Positions 56,601-64,000 of a stretch of DNA of 64,000 nt are shown piece by piece. This stretch comes from Owenia fusiformis (lineage: Eukaryota; Annelida; Polychaeta; Sabellida; Oweniidae). The DNA lies in contig CAIIXF020000124.1 in NCBI GenBank assembly GCA_903813345.2, forward strand, positions 186,001 through 250,000, read 5' to 3'. Both the position numbers and the translations under genes were made by a program. The notes under the pieces are model-generated. The model searched no databases. It had not been told where the DNA came from and was given only the letters and a program-made list of their open reading frames with translations. Each line of letters starts with the position of its first letter. Within the stretch, counting starts at the first letter, position 1.

Positions 56601-59600
56601 GTAGAACAACTAACCAGTGAAGTTGACCAACAGAAGGAAACACTTGTAAGAAACTATTTTATTATGCACTGGCCTGTCAGAACATAAATGCAGTGGGTTC
56701 CCCTTGGCATTAAAGCAAGCACTGATGATGTATACATTAGAGATTTTGAAAATAGACTTACTTCTGTATTAATTTGTAAACCCTCGCCAACACTGTACTT
56801 GTGATGTACCCAATTGGGAACTTTGGGTGTACACTTGTAAACGATTTTCAGCACTGTAAAATGAAAACCTGCACTCACCTTTTGTGAAAAACTTATGTAT
56901 TCCAGATCTAACTTCAATTGAATTTTTATTACATTGTTGAGGTAGTTTTGATTCGAACAGAAACAATGAATAATTCCTCCTTTATGCTTAATTGTTTCAG
57001 AGCGAGATGGAAACGGTTAAAGCAAATCTCTTGGAGGCAGAAGACACGATTTTGAACCTAACATTTGAGAACAGTAAACTGAAAACAGAAATAGATGAAC
57101 TAATGACTGAACAAGAGAACAACATAGACTTGGATGAAGCTGATGTAAGAGTTACTCAAGAGGAACTAGAAACTGTCAAAACTGAGTGCCAATCAATGAA
57201 GGAAACACTCATCCAATACGAAGCTCAACTTGAGGATCTAGAAACTGCTAAATCTGAGTCTGAATCCTCCAATAAGAATCTAGATGCCCTGGTTGAAAAG
57301 CTTACCCTTGAACTCGATGAAGAGCATGAAAAATTTGTCAGCCTTATGATGGAGAAACTTAAAATTGACAACGAAGAGGAAAATTTACGGAAAAATCTAT
57401 CGCAGTCAAATCAACGTATCGAGGAACTAGAAAAGGAAAATCGGGATTTGGATTCTCAAGTGGAAAGACTGACTATAGAACATGAGCAGGATACATCAAG
57501 GTTTGGCCATTTGGAAGATGAGAACTCGGAGGAGCTCCACAATCTAAAAACAGAACTTGAATCTAAGTTTATAGAGTTTGAACAATTAGAAGCAAGGCTG
57601 AAAAGTGAGATTGCAGAACTTAAAACTGACATTGAAAGGTATGATATTTCATATTTTCATTGCGGAACTTAGAATTGTCATTGAAAGGTATGATATTTCA
57701 TACTTTCATTGCAGAACTTAATACTGACATTGAAAGGTATGATATTTCATATTTTCATTTCAGAACTTAAAATTGTCATTGAAAGGTATTGATATTTCAT
57801 ATTTTCATTGCAGAACTTAAAGCTGACAAAAAGTGGTTCATTTTTGGGACACCAGATAGACTCATTAAGAGACTCATTCTTTTATAGCTGCACCCAGGAA
57901 ACAACATAAACACAAATTAAACCACTTTTTCTCTTTTAGGCATGAATCAAGAGTAACTACACTGAGTGAAGAACTTGAAAAGAAGACTAAGAGTGAGGAG
58001 AAAGTTAATGATGAACTGATCACACTTAAAGCCAAGCATGAGGAGTAAGATTACCTTTAAAATATTTAGGAAAAAGTTGCTTCTAATGTAATAATTAAAA
58101 ACCATCCTGAACTTAATCATGTTGATTTTAACCATTTGGCATGAATCTTTGTGGGTGAGCACCACAAAAATCATATCATTAAAATACCAGGAAAACTGTG
58201 TACATGTTCAACATGAAATTTTAACAAATGCAAAAGAAGACCAAAATGCCAAGTTTTTAGGCATACTGGGTTATTAGTTACATGGCAGCTATTTTGAATT
58301 GTGAAAGTGCAATATTATACAAATATTGAATTCTGCGGAGTTGAATATATCCAGATATTAAACATCACAGAATTCAATATTTGTTTTATTATTTCCTCAT
58401 TAAAGTAGCACAAAATATTAAATTTAGAAGCACACAATATTGTTATGATATGACGTTTAGTTTCAACGTATTTTCAAACGTTTGCCAATATTTTGTTATA
58501 AATCACGATCTCTGTCACACCATAAATATATAAAAATTAGATTCGGATCTTCCATGTTAAAGTCCATAGTCTTCGTGCTTTCATTAGTTGACATTTTGAA
58601 TACCTTTGTAAAATCTTTATCCCTCATTTGTTATACAGTATTGAACCTTTTCTTGGGAGGACTTCCTGATACAACTTCACCGTCTGTCATATCGGTTGAA
58701 AATACTTTTTACTAAATTCCCGGGAATTAAGTGATGTGACGTCATTTTTAATGAATACCACTATTTATTCAATTAAAATGAATACACACTTCACACGTTT
58801 TCTAAGCAGGAAGACCAGGAATACCTCTATATATTTTTAGTCACATGGTATCTAATTGACCAATGAGAGAACGAGTATCACGGCATGGAAATAATAATTG
58901 TAAATGTCACTGTGTGTCTTGTTAAGGTTGAAGATTGAGTCCAGCAGTAAATTGAAGACTATGGAAGAGAAGATCTCTAGTTGCCGCCAAGAGACAGTTG
59001 AGGCCAACAAGAGATCAATGGACATCTCAGAGGAGCTCAACCAACAGCTGCAACAGCAGGAGACATCTTTTAATAAAGTGAGGGAGGACTATAGCAAGTA
59101 AGGAGCAATATTATTCTGGTTTGTGCCTTTTGGTTTGTGGTCTATTGAGTTGACCTTGATATTTTGGATTTTATTATTACATTACTAATACAAAAGCAAG
59201 TATGGAGCAGTATTATGCCTGGGTCACATTTGCTCCGATCCATCGGCCCGCGCCCACCCGATTGAGTGTTCTGTTCATTATTGTATTTAATTTTGAACAA
59301 AATACTCAATCGGCAGGGCGCCGTTGTGAAAATCGGAGCAAATGTGACCAAGGCATTAAATATAATGACATACTTTTTGTTGGTTTGCATTTTAAATATG
59401 CCCCATGCCCTGATTCACCCTGTGACTTTTGGCTTCCATCAAATATCACTTACATTTTTATCAAGCATAGCCATTTTTGAAAATTAAACACAGTTAATTA
59501 TGCTTTAATATGAAGATTTTCCTGTTTGTTTTGCAATCTTGAACATGTGGTTGAACTTGTAGTTCATATATTTACAGAAGGCTTGTTGAGAGTCAACTGA

Positions 59601-62600
59601 AGCTGTCTCAAGCTGAGGTCCAGTTTGAAGGGTAGGTTATCCCAAAGGCTCCCTTGCAAAATCATTATCTCTCTCAAATTAAATGATTTTTGTTGAAAAT
59701 GACACATCAGTATGTATCAAAATTTATTTATTTTCATGTCACTGCCAGAAGTGGTGAAATATTTCTCCAACTTTTTTTGTGGATTTTGTTTGGCATTCAG
59801 AGGTCTGTGTGTTTGGTGTCTGTAACAAATGGCATGTGGTGGTATTTTGCATGTTAATGCCTTGTTTCTTTTTATAATGCCAATGATATACTATATGCTA
59901 ACAGACAGGAACATTAAATAAAACACTTCAAATAAATTACATTTAGAAACATTTATATAAGTGAAAGGTCAGGTCTTGTGGAAAATAAACTAAGATATAA
60001 ATACACTATAATTGATGTAGTAGAACAAGCATTATACAGCAGTCTGGTTTCATCAATTAATTCATGAACAATGTATAAAAGTAATTTCCTATTTCCAGGT
60101 ACAAACAAAGGTCCGAGCAAGCATTGGCAGACAAAAGCAAGACATGCGAGCAGCTTCAAGAACAGATAACAATAGAAAAATCAAACATGGAAGATAAAAT
60201 CAAACACATGGAGGAAACCATGGCAACACAACAGAAAATGGCAGAATCCAGAGAAAGTGAATTGAAAACCAATTTGTGTAAAATTCAAGAACAAACTGAA
60301 GTTATACAAGTAAAATATGATACAAAGCTCAAGGAAATCGAAACTTTGAAGGAAGGTAATATGGAAATAGTGGCCAAATTGAAAGAACAAATAAAAAACA
60401 ATGAAAAGGAACTGTCCTCACTTAATGAGCAAAAAACTCTTTTGACTGCAGAAAAAGACACTTTGAGTAAATCAAATGATGAAAAACTTGAAAACATGAC
60501 CAAAAATCAAATTCAAATGGAACAGAAATACAAAACTAAATTAAGTGAAATCCAGAATGAACTGAAAAACCAGAAAACAGACCATGAACAGGTTACTAAA
60601 GAACTTCATGCGAAATATGGAGCCAAACTTACGAAAATTGTTCAAGATAAAACTAAAGAAATAGAGGAGCTGCAGAAAATGTCAGAAGATCAGATAGTTC
60701 AGATGGAGACAGTGACTCAGACTGTTGAACAGAAGCTACTTGCTACAACCACTGAGCTACAAACCACAAGGTTCACATGTGAGAATAAGGTAAGTATTGA
60801 AACCCTGCCAAATTTGCGACATGAAAAAAACTTGAATGTATAAGACAGGTTTCTATCATGTTATGAGTTGCAGGTTGTTCTGTTCACCAAAAATACACTG
60901 TACAAAGAAGATTTTCAAAGTATTAGCAACTTCAAACTGTATTCACCTTTTAATATTGTTCACTAAACTGCTTTCTATTGTATGCTAAAGTGCCTTCTAT
61001 TGTGCACTAAAGGTTCTTCTATTGTATACTAAACTGCCTTTTAATATTGTACACTAAACTGCCTTTTATTGTACCTAACTGCCTTCTAGTGAATTCCATT
61101 TTCTATTATATTAATGTGCCTTTTATTTTAGGTGAAAGACTCAGAGAAGAAGGTCCAAGAACTACAGATGAAGGTGACATACTACGAGGACCAGATACGC
61201 CAACTCCTTGATGAGCAGAACCAAGGATTGTCAGAGGATGAGAGAGAACAACTCTTGGAAGAGGTGGAAAAGTAAGTCTTTGATTTCAGATTTTTGTTTA
61301 AGATTTCATGAATATTCATGTCTTTTAAGAATCTCAGATACATATTAATACATGTAGTCTTTGTAGTAAAATGTAGTAAAATTCATGAATGGTTTTAGGA
61401 TTAATGTCTAGATTCTTGAGAGACAGTTTTCTCTATATGTATATATTGAATAATTTACAAACTACAAATGCAATATTTCTTAATTTTTTCAGGTGGAAGA
61501 ACTTCTACGAACAGTTGCAAGAGAAAGTTGCTCCATTCCAGGTTAGATCCATTTACTTATATTAACTTTTGGGGTACAAGATTTATTATCTGAGTTGGTC
61601 CAAAATATTGTCATTTTTGAGTTCCAGCCAGAGTCTTGCATCTTATATGTTTGAAAGTATTTACTGTCATAACTTTATTCCTTGCTAATTCCTCTGTTGT
61701 ATGTCTGTAATGTACATAAAAGAACACAAGGCTCCTCAGAGCGAATTCTGGCTCGTCTCCAAGTGTAAATATGTAAAGTATGGAATATAACAATTAGATA
61801 TTATGAATATGGTGGTAAACAAAATACAATACAGATACGAGGAATTGATCAAAGTAGCCTACTTTTTATGTCACCACTTAACACAAATGGTGACATTCTT
61901 TACATAAATGGTGACATATTATTGTGGTTTCCAACTTCTTTTTGGACCTTGTTCAGTGGTTGGTGTTCTGCAGTCGGCATTCAGTGTCTGTAACACATGT
62001 TAGGTGGTGACATTTGAATGCTAATGCCTTATTATTTTCCATTTACACAACTGAGTGCAAAGTGTTATGTTGTTTGTCTTTTTTAGGAACAATTGGATTC
62101 CTTTGAGGCTGAGCGACTATCACTCTTGGGTCAGAGTCAGAATGCCCAGAAAGAAATCTCAAAATTGAGCTCAGATTATGCACGTATCTTGGGCCATCAG
62201 AACCAGAAACAAAAAATCCACCATGTGCTAAAGATAAAAGAAGAAAATAACAACCTCAAACATGTGAGTTTGGTGAACAATAATACAATAAAACCTGTAA
62301 AGTGGAACCCATCTATAGTAGATCATTTTTCATTCATTAACTTTACAGAGGAGACCACATTCACAGGTTTTACTTATCCCAATGAGCATAATCTGGTAGG
62401 GATAAAGTGAAACACTTAGTCTGTCCTTCTGTCTGTCAGTCCATCAGTCCAACCTTTTGTCCTTTCAAAGAAACAATATTTCAGATACCTGAAAACTGCT
62501 TGTTCATATCTTAGAAGGTGCATTATTTAGATTCCTCATACATACAAAAGAATGTGTTAATTTTAAGATGCCTGGAAATATCATCTTTCATAGCTGTGCA

Positions 62601-63368
62601 GTTTCTGACATGAAATACTCAAAATGATGCCTGCCATTTTTGTTTGATATTGTTTGTTGAGATTTGCCTCTCCTTGACTTGCTGTTAAATTATATTTGTA
62701 TATTTAAAAAAGTATTTTTCGTAAAATATTTGATTTTACTAGTGTCATCATTTACCATTTGCTTATAAGCAAAGTGAAATCTGAATATACAAATGTTAAG
62801 ATCTCTAATACTATTTCCACCCTATTCTTAATAGGAGATGCAGAAATTGCGAGATAATGAGACAAAGTTAAAACGTCAGATCAGAAATATGGAAGCTGAG
62901 AAAACACCAGCTAACAATCAACCACGACTTAAGTTTGATCCATCAAAGGCATTCCGGCACTCAGGGAAAGAGAATGATACACCAGCCTCCCCCAGGGCCC
63001 CACTAAAAGATGGTAAGTTCTTAAACACGCCCTTGATACTACTTTCATCTAGCTTCATTCAATCAGATAGTCATCAGAATTCAGCTACTAAGTGTGCAAA
63101 TTGCAACCAGGCTCAGAGTGACTGTGGGTCTTATTGGTTACAATTTGTAGTCAAGTTGGCAAAGCATCAATTTCAATCTGTAGAGCCAAATTGTCAACTT
63201 AACAACCATAGAAAGATGCAGTGATTGGTTATATGATATATACACTGCAGTTATATGAAATACTGTGTTTGGATTGGTTGATTGAATCCTAGTCTAAGGG
63301 TTATGTATCTGATAACTTGATTTAAACTTTTTAACTTTTGATCTTTTTCAGGAAACAGAGTGAAATAA
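35605..63368 (+). CDS. HMMR: Hyaluronan-mediated motility receptor (HMMR/RHAMM), 24 coding exons
   Basis: Exons: 35605-35644, 38149-38250, 39551-39678, 39966-40025, 40338-40526, 41276-41480, 41872-41937, 42352-42404, 43529-43704, 44529-44615, 51178-51252, 55382-55452, 56098-56246, 56553-56645, 57001-57638, 57940-58044, 58927-59097, 59578-59631, 60099-60789, 61132-61271, 61493-61541, 62087-62263, 62835-63012, 63352-63368. All phases join, giving 1,237 residues against about 725 in human. The N-terminus MSFSKSKRF and CAPPPGAYDPK match HMMR MSFPKAPLKRF and CAPSPGAYD. The middle is almost continuous coiled coil. The C-terminus has KWKNFYEQL, RILGHQNQKQKIHHVLKIK (the basic zipper region that binds centrosomes and microtubules) and FDPSKAF with KEN and PLKDGN. 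The family acts in spindle assembly with TPX2. Intron 10 holds an opposite-strand acyl-CoA synthetase gene. Junction duplications lie beside exons 5 and 15. Confidence 0.93.
36209..36303. repeat. Short hairpin MITE with CCGGACTCTTGT arms
   Basis: CCGGACTCTTGTCTGTCCAA at the left pairs with the inverted CCGGACTCTTGTGTGTCCAA at the right over 22 bases with one mismatch. The loop is about 50 bases. Confidence 0.7.
37922..38042. repeat. pogo/Tigger-like MITE, copy 1
   Basis: It starts CAGTGAAACCTGT after TA and ends with an ACAGATGTTTTACAG-type inverted end. A second copy with the same ends lies at 50818-50935. CAGTGAAACCT-type ends are typical of pogo/Tigger elements. Confidence 0.55.
38306..38338 (+). 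repeat. GTGTA microsatellite
   Basis: Repeats of GTGTA/ATGTA just after HMMR exon 2, in intron 2. Confidence 0.7.
39100..39508. repeat. Second copy of the AGTACCCCACACA element
   Basis: The right end AAAAACTTGTGTGGGGTACT and the internal GGGCAAGTATATTTCCA match the element at 33288-33687. The left end is diverged or missing. It lies in HMMR intron 2, directly before exon 3. Confidence 0.5.
40486..40735 (+). repeat. Two-copy 126-bp duplication over the HMMR exon 5 / intron 5 junction
   Basis: The last 36 bases of exon 5 plus its donor and about 85 bases of intron are repeated once directly downstream. Copy 2 has CAGTTATCAAAGAGCAAAGA and the rest of the exon end at 40617-40652, preceded by ATGTACAG and followed by GTAAGAA. 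The copies differ at several intron positions but not in the exon part. Confidence 0.9.
42230..42328 (+). repeat. GTGGTGACAT-family repeat, copy 1 (truncated)
   Basis: Contains TGTCTGTAACAAATGGG, AGGTGGTGACATTTTGC and AATGCCTTGTT. The same order of blocks recurs at 52530-53775, about 59740-59870 and 61865-62035, all on the plus strand within HMMR introns. Confidence 0.6.
42728..43476. mobile_element. Non-autonomous DNA element with GTAGAGCTCTG ends
   Basis: The left end GTAGAGCTCTGGTCGAAATG is matched by the right end, which read in reverse is GTAGAGCTCTGATCATTTG. Inside the ends are further inverted blocks around CGACAGT and AAGGTCGAC. An AT run precedes the left end. No transposase was recognised. 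It lies in HMMR intron 8, just upstream of exon 9. Confidence 0.6.
44373..44470. repeat. Decayed CCCGTAGCCAG-type element
   Basis: Starts CAGGCCCGTAGCCAGG and carries TTTTCACCATTTTGAGAA, similar to the interior of 16041-16226 (inverted) and the stretch before 24770. One end only. Confidence 0.4.
44616..47951. other. HMMR intron 10, left part
   Basis: Contains a palindromic stretch at 46223-46333 (GGTTTTGGATATGGGGTTTA against its inverted copy), T-rich TTTTTTTTCAA runs near 46407-46480, and the PIF/Harbinger-like MITE at 46816-47383. No exon is seen before the acyl-CoA synthetase stop. Confidence 0.5.
46816..47383. mobile_element. PIF/Harbinger-like MITE with TAA target duplication
   Basis: The left end CCCTACTATCACACCAAACT and the inverted right end (CCCCCCTATCACACCAAACT read in reverse) pair over about 30 bases, continuing through AGTTCT. 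TAA flanks both ends (46813-46815 and 47384-47386), the three-base target of PIF/Harbinger elements. The 568-bp interior has no transposase and repeats AACGAAC-type words. Confidence 0.65.
47952..47957 (-). terminator. AATAAA overlapping the acyl-CoA synthetase stop codon
   Basis: On the minus strand the end reads CAATAAATC, so the TAA stop lies within an AATAAA hexamer. If used, the 3' untranslated region would be only about 15-25 bases. No other AATAAA was noticed close downstream. Confidence 0.4.
47953..49847 (-). CDS. Acyl-CoA synthetase (AMP-binding family), two exons, nested in HMMR intron 10, one frameshift
   Basis: Coding exons 49847-48744 and 48587-47953 join at TAT G|GT ATG to restore the YGMTE motif. 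The product would be about 578 residues, normal for the family. The start is the ATG at 49847, with an acceptor-like TTTCTAG just upstream suggesting a 5' untranslated exon. Visible motifs: the AMP-binding P-loop GLTSGSTGKPK, YGMTEGGG, GWLHTGDIG (Asp binding the ribose), and near the end NGKIDRNGLKK with the catalytic lysine. The enzyme activates a fatty or aryl acid as acyl-AMP and then CoA thioester. The N-terminal frame breaks near 49455-49457, where two extra A's (minus strand GTTAAATCAAGG) shift the frame; all else is intact. It is either a young pseudogene or a sequence error. Medium-chain ACSF2-like or 4-coumarate-CoA ligase-like enzymes are the closest guesses. Confidence 0.88.
49848..51177. 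other. HMMR intron 10, right part
   Basis: Probable 5' flank of the nested acyl-CoA synthetase gene. Contains a G run at about 50268-50279 and a pogo/Tigger-like MITE at 50818-50935. No further exon seen. Confidence 0.45.
50818..50935. repeat. pogo/Tigger-like MITE, copy 2
   Basis: Starts CAGTGAAACCTGTGAAGTG and ends with inverted ACATGTTTTACTG. The interior has facing blocks GTGGAACACC and GGTGTTCCAC. Confidence 0.6.
52530..53775 (+). repeat. GTGGTGACAT-family element carrying an eight-copy satellite
   Basis: It opens TTGTTATGTCACCACCAAAA with an immediate inverted GTGGTGACAT, then CGTCCGGCGTCTGGCGTCC, and closes with GAGGTGGTGACATTTTGTC and GTGCCTTGTTATC. Between about 52680 and 53690 are about eight tandem units of 125-165 bases, each with CATCTACATGTTCTCAGAAA, AAATCTGACTTTAGATTTGA and CAATGACCTTCTCAAGGTCA. 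Long T runs separate units. No coding. It lies in HMMR intron 11. Confidence 0.8.
54687..54811. repeat. Palindromic repeat with GGTCAACCGACAAAAT arms
   Basis: Outer arms pair (GGTCAACCGACAAAAT with ATTTTGCCGGTTGACC, one bulge), as do inner arms (GACTGTAAAC with GTTTACAGTC; AAACTACTGTTGAC with GTCAACAGTAGTTT). It lies in HMMR intron 11. Confidence 0.7.
55053..55197. repeat. TAATGCC...GGTCACATTTGCTCCGAT MITE, copy 1
   Basis: The terminal inverted repeats contain GGTCACATTTGCTCCGAT at the left and ATCGGAGCAAATGTGACC at the right; the outer TAATGC faces GGCATTA. Inner arms around CAATCAGC and GTTCAAAATTGAATACAA also pair. A second copy is at 59214-59357. Confidence 0.85.
55530..55972 (+). repeat. 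25-bp tandem array, about 17 copies, in HMMR intron 12
   Basis: The unit is GTAGAATTATGGTGTTCATG followed by AACAT. Most copies contain the perfect palindrome GTTCATGAAC; some have GTTCATAAAC. The array ends about 125 bases before exon 13. No open frame of note. Confidence 0.9.
57609..57835 (+). repeat. 49-bp tandem array over the HMMR exon 15 / intron 15 junction
   Basis: Four units each hold GAACTTAAAACTGACATTGA, AAG, the donor GTATGAT and an intron stretch TTTCATATTTTCATTGCAG. Donor positions follow exon ends 57638, 57687, 57736 and 57785, exactly 49 apart. Because each copy also has a polypyrimidine-AG, 22-nt pieces at 57715-57736 and 57764-57785 look like microexons. Including one gives AGA ACT TAA, a stop. 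The first donor gives the normal join to exon 16. Confidence 0.9.
58319..58384. repeat. Hairpin with ACAAATATTGAATTCTG arms
   Basis: A perfect 17-base inverted repeat (58319-58335 and 58368-58384) with a loop of about 32 bases, in HMMR intron 16. Confidence 0.75.
59214..59357. repeat. TAATGCC...GGTCACATTTGCTCCGAT MITE, copy 2
   Basis: Left TATGCCTGGGTCACATTTGC, right ATCGGAGCAAATGTGACCAA then GGCATTA. Inner arms are CGATTGAGTGTTCTGTTC and its complement. The same family as 55053-55197. Confidence 0.85.
59728..59872 (+). repeat. GTGGTGACAT-family repeat, copy 3
   Basis: Contains ATGTCACTGCCAGAAGTGG, a T run, TGTTTGGTGTCTGTAACAAA, GGCATGTGGTGGTATTTTGC and AATGCCTTGTT. It lacks the internal satellite of the copy at 52530. 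Confidence 0.6.
61132..63368 (+). CDS. HMMR: HMMR C-terminal conserved block (exons 20-24)
   Basis: These exons are the part of the HMMR gene that matches the vertebrate protein best, and they fix the identification. Exon 20 ends LLEEVEK; exon 21 is WKNFYEQLQEKVAPFQ; exon 22 carries LDSFEAERLSLLGQ and the GHQNQKQKIHHV zipper-basic segment; exon 23 has RLKFDPSKAFRHSGKEN and RAPLKD; exon 24 adds only NRVK and the TAA. The KEN motif is an APC/C degron in cell-cycle proteins and may time its destruction. No AATAAA was seen between the stop and the window end, so the 3' untranslated region may continue outside. Confidence 0.92.
61865..62036 (+). repeat. GTGGTGACAT-family repeat, copy 4
   Basis: Contains TTATGTCACCACTTAAC, two AAATGGTGACAT blocks, GTGTCTGTAACACATG, TAGGTGGTGACATTTGAATG and AATGCCTTATT. 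It ends about 50 bases before HMMR exon 22. Confidence 0.6.
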
Positions 63369-64000
63369 TGATGTCACAATGGGGTAGCATCCAGTGTGTA
63401 GACTTTCATTTTGAATTGGCTGTTTCCCAACATAACACATTCGCATGCTTTATGGAATATCTCTTACCATCCATGATGCATGACATTATTAGACAGTATG
63501 TTTCAATGCAAAATGTGCCAGTATTTCAATACAAGCTGTCTCACATCCATATACTCCCGACAATACAGAACAATGTACAACAAACACTGATTAAGGATGA
63601 GTCTTGACAATAGGATGGATATCTGGAACTTTGGAACTTTTATCTAAATATTTAGGTCAGTCAAAAAGTTTTGAACTGACTTCATGGGAACACAATTGAA
63701 ACATCCAGCAAGCATCAAGAATAATCATGGAATAACCTCTATTATGAATCCAACGATTTTGATTATGAATGGACAAAAAGTATTATATAATCCACATATT
63801 GTAGATAAATATCTAATCTTGTATTTTTTCTTCATTTGACAGACTATTTAACTGGGGTGATTTGAGAAAATTACCATTGAATTTAAAAAGGTGCCAGGGA
63901 ATGAAGTGTAAGATAATACAGTATTTGTTTTTAATTTGGCTATTTTGGAATATCAGATTTATTGGTGTCTTGGTGGTTTTCCAATAGGATAAATCTCATA
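63369..64000 (+). other. Probable HMMR 3' untranslated region and flank
   Basis: Follows the TAA at 63366-63368. The open frame that spans 63338-63607 is out of phase with the gene and shows no signature. No AATAAA hexamer noticed. Confidence 0.4.

Noticed and set aside
57715-57785. Functional 22-nt HMMR microexons
   Set aside because: Inclusion creates an immediate stop and breaks the phase to exon 16, so they are treated as decoys from tandem duplication.
59202-59487. Open frames on both strands around the MITE at 59214
   Set aside because: They arise from the palindromic structure of the element.
63338-63607. 89-codon open frame at the end of HMMR
   Set aside because: The HMMR frame ends at TAA 63366-63368 after joining exon 23 in the correct phase (GN then RVK). 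The longer frame is out of phase and has no signature.

Overview
This window looks like nuclear DNA of an animal. The genes are split by many GT-AG introns, the sequence is AT-rich, and DNA-transposon debris fills the introns. The gene set (a CEP135/TSGA10-family centriole protein, a GPR161-like receptor, HMMR) together with recurrent 'aaaatggc' and 'gtggtgacat' repeat families suggests a marine invertebrate. A hemichordate-like deuterostome is my best guess, but this is weakly supported. I see no prokaryotic features, CRISPR array, rRNA or convincing tRNA.

Layout. At 1097-4747 (+) lies a six-exon, apparently intact piggyBac transposase. Its right transposon end is at about 5533. It sits in what must be an intron of the next gene. 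At 5693-12925 (+) are the last six coding exons of a CEP135/TSGA10-family centriolar coiled-coil gene. The upstream exons are outside the window. The acceptor of its third visible exon ends a 15-copy tandem array made of the exon-intron junction itself. At 14205-29002 (-) is a two-exon class A GPCR resembling GPR161, convergent with CEP135. Its 13.1-kb intron is packed with DNA transposons: a mariner-derived foldback, a satellite-bearing mariner-like element and a 2.5-kb hAT-like element with a perfect 8-bp target duplication. The GPCR and the next gene are head to head, 6.6 kb apart. That gap holds two inverted copies of an odd 21-bp-periodic cassette, one of them just upstream of HMMR. At 35605-63368 (+) is a complete HMMR/RHAMM-type gene with 24 coding exons and a deduced 1,237-residue coiled-coil protein. 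In its 6.6-kb intron 10, on the opposite strand, lies a two-exon acyl-CoA synthetase (47953-49847) with a 2-nt frameshift.

Three of the genes have centrosome or cilium roles in their families: CEP135 (centriole assembly), GPR161 (ciliary Hedgehog/PKA signalling) and HMMR (spindle and centrosome). The closeness may be chance or a conserved neighbourhood.

The most unusual signal is that tandem duplications straddle exon-intron junctions at three separate places: the CEP135 exon at 10946, HMMR exon 5 and HMMR exon 15. Each multiplies real splice sites. One makes an in-frame 36-nt candidate cassette exon; the others make decoys that lead to stop codons. Also notable are the inverted 21-bp-periodic GTTCGCG cassette and the hAT insertion that interrupts an open frame continuing in phase on the other side.

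Exon borders were read by eye from GT/AG sites, phase continuity and remembered family sequences. No alignment or database search was run.
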